Below, piece by piece: positions 12,503-14,435 of a DNA stretch of 14,435 bases. A program made the translations under genes and the position numbers. Each line of letters starts with the position of its first letter. The stretch's first letter is position 1. Source of the stretch: an uncultured Clostridia bacterium (GTDB lineage Bacteria > Bacillota > Clostridia > Christensenellales > UBA1242); the NCBI GenBank assembly GCA_947589615.1, contig CANQBU010000015.1:1-14435 (forward strand), given 5' to 3'. The notes under the pieces are model-generated. The model was not told the origin of the DNA. It ran no database searches and saw only the letters and a list, made by a program, of their open reading frames with translations.

Positions 12503-14041
12503 ATGATTAAAAATTACAAGAAAAGAAAAAATTTCGCTTTGAAAATGTGTGCAATGTTCATGTTCCCATTTTCTCTTTTCGGCGGTTTATGCTTATATAA
12601 AAGTGGCAAAGCTTCCGCCATTACCGAAACCAGCGGTTATCACTCGGAAATAATAAGTGTGACAAACTCTGACTTTACTCAGGGAGGCTCTTCCTATGTT
12701 TCGGGTAACAGTCTTTCAGGCTGGAACGCAATCGAAACCGAAAGCAATGCAAGAGGCATGCTTATAAGTGTTGACAATGTCGAACTTGAAGATGTCGAAG
12801 ATGATTACTACCTTCCACGGAATCCCGAAGCATTTTACAAAAATGATGATAGAGTTATGATGATCAATGCTAAAAATTCGTCATCGGCAGACAATGCAAT
12901 TAAGGCTTTCAAAGGATATCGCTCCTCCACTATTAATCTCGAGGCAAATTCCTTCTATACCTTCTCGGTTGCAGCAAAAACAATGGCTCACAGCGATGAT
13001 GCCAATGATGTCTTCGCATCAATTTATCTTTCGGGAATCTTAGATGATAAAGATCAAGAAGTTAATCTCGGAATAGAAAGAATAACCTCTAAAAGTTGGA
13101 AAGAATTTTATTTCTTTGTTGCAACTGGAGATAAAGCACAAACCGTGACACTTGACCTTTACCTAGGAACAAATGGTGAAGCAAGTCAGGGTGCTGTATT
13201 CTTTGACCACTTTGTAACTACAAGATATTCTCAAAACCTTTTCTATGAAACTCTTCAAAATTTTAATTACACTGAAGATAATTATCTCTCTAAGAATAAC
13301 GAAACTGTCTTTCTTGTAAATGGATTATTGCCTAAATATGATTTGATTGACGGCAGTGAGGAAATGAACTTTGATTTTGAAGCCCCTCTCACAGGCGATG
13401 TCCTAGGAAATAAATGGACGATTATCAATGACGGAAGACACAACGCAAATGCTCAAATCATGAATGTTCGCGACAGAAGCGGACAAACTGTATGGAAAAA
13501 TATAACTGGTTATGACTTTGTCGGAGATGATTACACCGCAAACAACAACAATGCTCTTGTTTTATGGGCAGGCGATAAAGATTCTGATGGTTATATCGGA
13601 GTTAAATCTCAAGATATTGCAATTAATGCTCACGATATATATAAAATAACCGCAAATGTTAAAGTTACGGGAATTGAAAACGGCTCCTTCTATATTAAAA
13701 TAAGCGAAAATGAAAAAATCTACACTTACGAGCAAATTCACAAAGAAGAAGATAATGCAGACAACTTTTACACTCTACTTTCAAACAAAACATCAGGTTT
13801 AACAACTAATAACAAGGATACATGGATAAAAGCACTTGATGGAAATAATAGTGCATTAGATACATTAGGGGTTAATATAAATGGTCAAAAAAAATCATTT
13901 GTAAATAATAGTGATGCAAAAGCAGCTGTTAATGAAGCATTAAAACAAATAGAAAGTGGATCATATAAATTTACAACTAATCAACAATTAATGAATGACT
14001 TGAAAAACGGAAAGTTCGGAAAACTTCGTTGGGGATTGTAG
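12503..14041 (+). CDS. Secreted CBM-like beta-sandwich protein, with a probably foreign C-terminal part
   Basis: 512 residues from the chosen start (AAGGTGG 3 nt upstream; the promoter rules out the ATG at 12467). A signal peptide has a Lys/Arg-rich start, a hydrophobic core (about 11-31) and an ASA cleavage site (37-39). Two carbohydrate-binding-like beta-sandwich repeats follow. The first (about 50-240) begins with a 'NSDFTQGG...LSGW' strand and ends in 'SWKEFYFFVATG...VTLDLYLGT...GAVFFDHF'. The second begins near 'MNFDFEAPLTGDVLGNKW' and proceeds to 'SGLTTNNKDTW' (about residues 424-434). There, instead of the expected 'EF.FYV.G...V.L.L.LG' ending, it switches to unrelated sequence (ALDGNNSALDTLGVNING) up to the stop, with different codon style. 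No LPXTG or other anchor is present. The N-terminal part is real host-type; the last about 78 residues may belong to another gene. Confidence 0.75.
   Translation: MIKNYKKRKNFALKMCAMFMFPFSLFGGLCLYKSGKASAITETSGYHSEIISVTNSDFTQGGSSYVSGNSLSGWNAIETESNARGMLISVDNVELEDVEDDYYLPRNPEAFYKNDDRVMMINAKNSSSADNAIKAFKGYRSSTINLEANSFYTFSVAAKTMAHSDDANDVFASIYLSGILDDKDQEVNLGIERITSKSWKEFYFFVATGDKAQTVTLDLYLGTNGEASQGAVFFDHFVTTRYSQNLFYETLQNFNYTEDNYLSKNNETVFLVNGLLPKYDLIDGSEEMNFDFEAPLTGDVLGNKWTIINDGRHNANAQIMNVRDRSGQTVWKNITGYDFVGDDYTANNNNALVLWAGDKDSDGYIGVKSQDIAINAHDIYKITANVKVTGIENGSFYIKISENEKIYTYEQIHKEEDNADNFYTLLSNKTSGLTTNNKDTWIKALDGNNSALDTLGVNINGQKKSFVNNSDAKAAVNEALKQIESGSYKFTTNQQLMNDLKNGKFGKLRWGL
13800..13830. other. Putative sequence junction (chimera or element edge)
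   Basis: The second CBM-like repeat stops conforming to the first at the codons for NNKDTW (Trp codon 13823-13825). Downstream, both the rest of this reading frame and the next gene use almost only A/T-ending codons, such as AGA for every Arg in the gene at 14058 and mostly TTA for Leu. The rest of the window mixes in many CTT, CTC, TTC and GCC codons. The exact breakpoint cannot be fixed to the base. Confidence 0.5.
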
Positions 14042-14057
14042 AAAGGAGATAGTATAA

Positions 14058-14435
14058 ATGTCAAGCTTATTAAAAGATAAAGAAGATGAAGAATATAAAA
14101 AGAAACTAGAAGAAGCAAGAAGATTAAGACAATCTATGGGAATAGTAACTAGTAGAGACATAGAAAATGGTTATGATGTAAATGAAAATTCTATTTCCTT
14201 AAATAACTATTCAGACTACAAAGAAAGATTACAAGAAGCAAAAGATATAAGACATAGTATGGGAATTATGACACCTAGAGAATTAGAAGAACAAAATCAA
14301 TTTGAAGATATAAATTTTGATACACAATATAAATCTCTTAAACCTACAATAGTTGAACAAGAAAGAAATAATAATAAAGAGATTACAATTAATGTCAGCA
14401 ATGTTTTAGATAGAAAAGAAATAAAGGAAGTTAAT
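14058..14435 (+). CDS. Repeat-containing, charged protein of unknown function (partial, 3' end off window)
   Basis: 126 codons are open to the window edge. The ATG has AAAGGAG 9 nt upstream and lies 16 nt after the previous stop, so the two frames read as an operon. The protein is hydrophilic, very rich in Glu, Lys, Arg, Asn and Ile, with no signal peptide or membrane helix. Two copies of a helical unit, 'YKxxLxEAxxxRxSMGIxTxRxxE', occur at residues 13-36 and 54-77. I do not recognise the family. The compact spacing and low-complexity composition resemble phage or mobile-element genes, but no hallmark gene is present to confirm that. Confidence 0.75.
   Translation, partial: MSSLLKDKEDEEYKKKLEEARRLRQSMGIVTSRDIENGYDVNENSISLNNYSDYKERLQEAKDIRHSMGIMTPRELEEQNQFEDINFDTQYKSLKPTIVEQERNNNKEITINVSNVLDRKEIKEVN
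14094..14288 (+). repeat. Tandem protein repeat, two units 41 residues apart
   Basis: Codons for residues 13-36 (14094-14165) and 54-77 (14217-14288) encode 24-residue units with 13 identical positions, including an identical SMGI core and shared Arg, Thr and Glu positions. Other positions are mostly conservative (Lys/Arg, Asp/Glu, Ile/Leu). The DNA copies have diverged, so this is an old duplication rather than a recent one. The unit looks like a helix followed by a short turn. Confidence 0.8.

Noticed and set aside
1..14435. CRISPR array, tRNA, rRNA, transposase or integrase
   Set aside because: No direct-repeat array, cloverleaf, rRNA motif or mobility gene was seen on either strand. The possible element at the right end has no hallmark gene within the window.

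Overview
The window is an AT-rich bacterial chromosome segment using the standard genetic code, with TAA, TAG and TGA all serving as stops. It has strong Shine-Dalgarno sites, tightly packed genes and many Rho-independent terminators. The rplM-rpsI pair, MinD/MinE, an MreB-like protein and a small 2[4Fe-4S] ferredoxin suggest an anaerobic low-GC Bacillota member, probably an uncultured clostridium-like lineage. That placement is inference; there is no rRNA or other phylogenetic marker beyond L13, S9, MinD and DinB.

Layout, left to right. (1) 1-784, minus: the N-terminal part of an amidohydrolase-like protein that appears to have lost its metal ligands, divergent from dinB (817-2028, plus), a Y-family translesion polymerase. 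(2) dinB runs into trxB (1997-2923, minus) tail to tail with a 32-bp overlap. (3) The ribosomal operon rplM-rpsI (3856-3003, minus) has its own promoter, structured leader and terminator. (4) 4005-4715, minus, is an unrecognised protein. It diverges across a 322-bp gap from 5038-6195, plus, a single-pass membrane protein with a long, potentially structured 5' UTR. (5) A bidirectional terminator separates that gene from a minus-strand block. In transcription order the block is ferredoxin (11454), Ppx/GppA-like (11275), a +1-proximal palindrome, a trypsin-like membrane protease (9710), an MreB-like actin (8375), a terminator, then minD (7285) and minE (6494). (6) Two half-size TauE/SafE-like proteins overlap by 4 bp (12324-11525, minus). 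(7) 12503-14041, plus, starts as a secreted CBM-like beta-sandwich protein, then changes character near 13800-13830. From there to the end, including the start of a repeat-containing gene at 14058, codon style and content look foreign.

How they work together. MinD and MinE place the division site and MreB-like filaments organise wall synthesis, so 6264-8375 is a division/shape locus. No minC is present in the window. Upstream of it, the protease and the Ppx-like protein suggest an envelope-linked accessory module. Three proteins keep a recognisable enzyme fold but have changed catalytic motifs: the amidohydrolase-like, the MreB-like and the Ppx/GppA-like proteins. The thioredoxin reductase lacks the usual NADPH-ribose-phosphate motif. 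No CRISPR array, tRNA, rRNA, transposase or integrase was seen. The strongest anomaly is the abrupt change near 13.8 kb, which is either a contig chimera or the edge of an inserted element.
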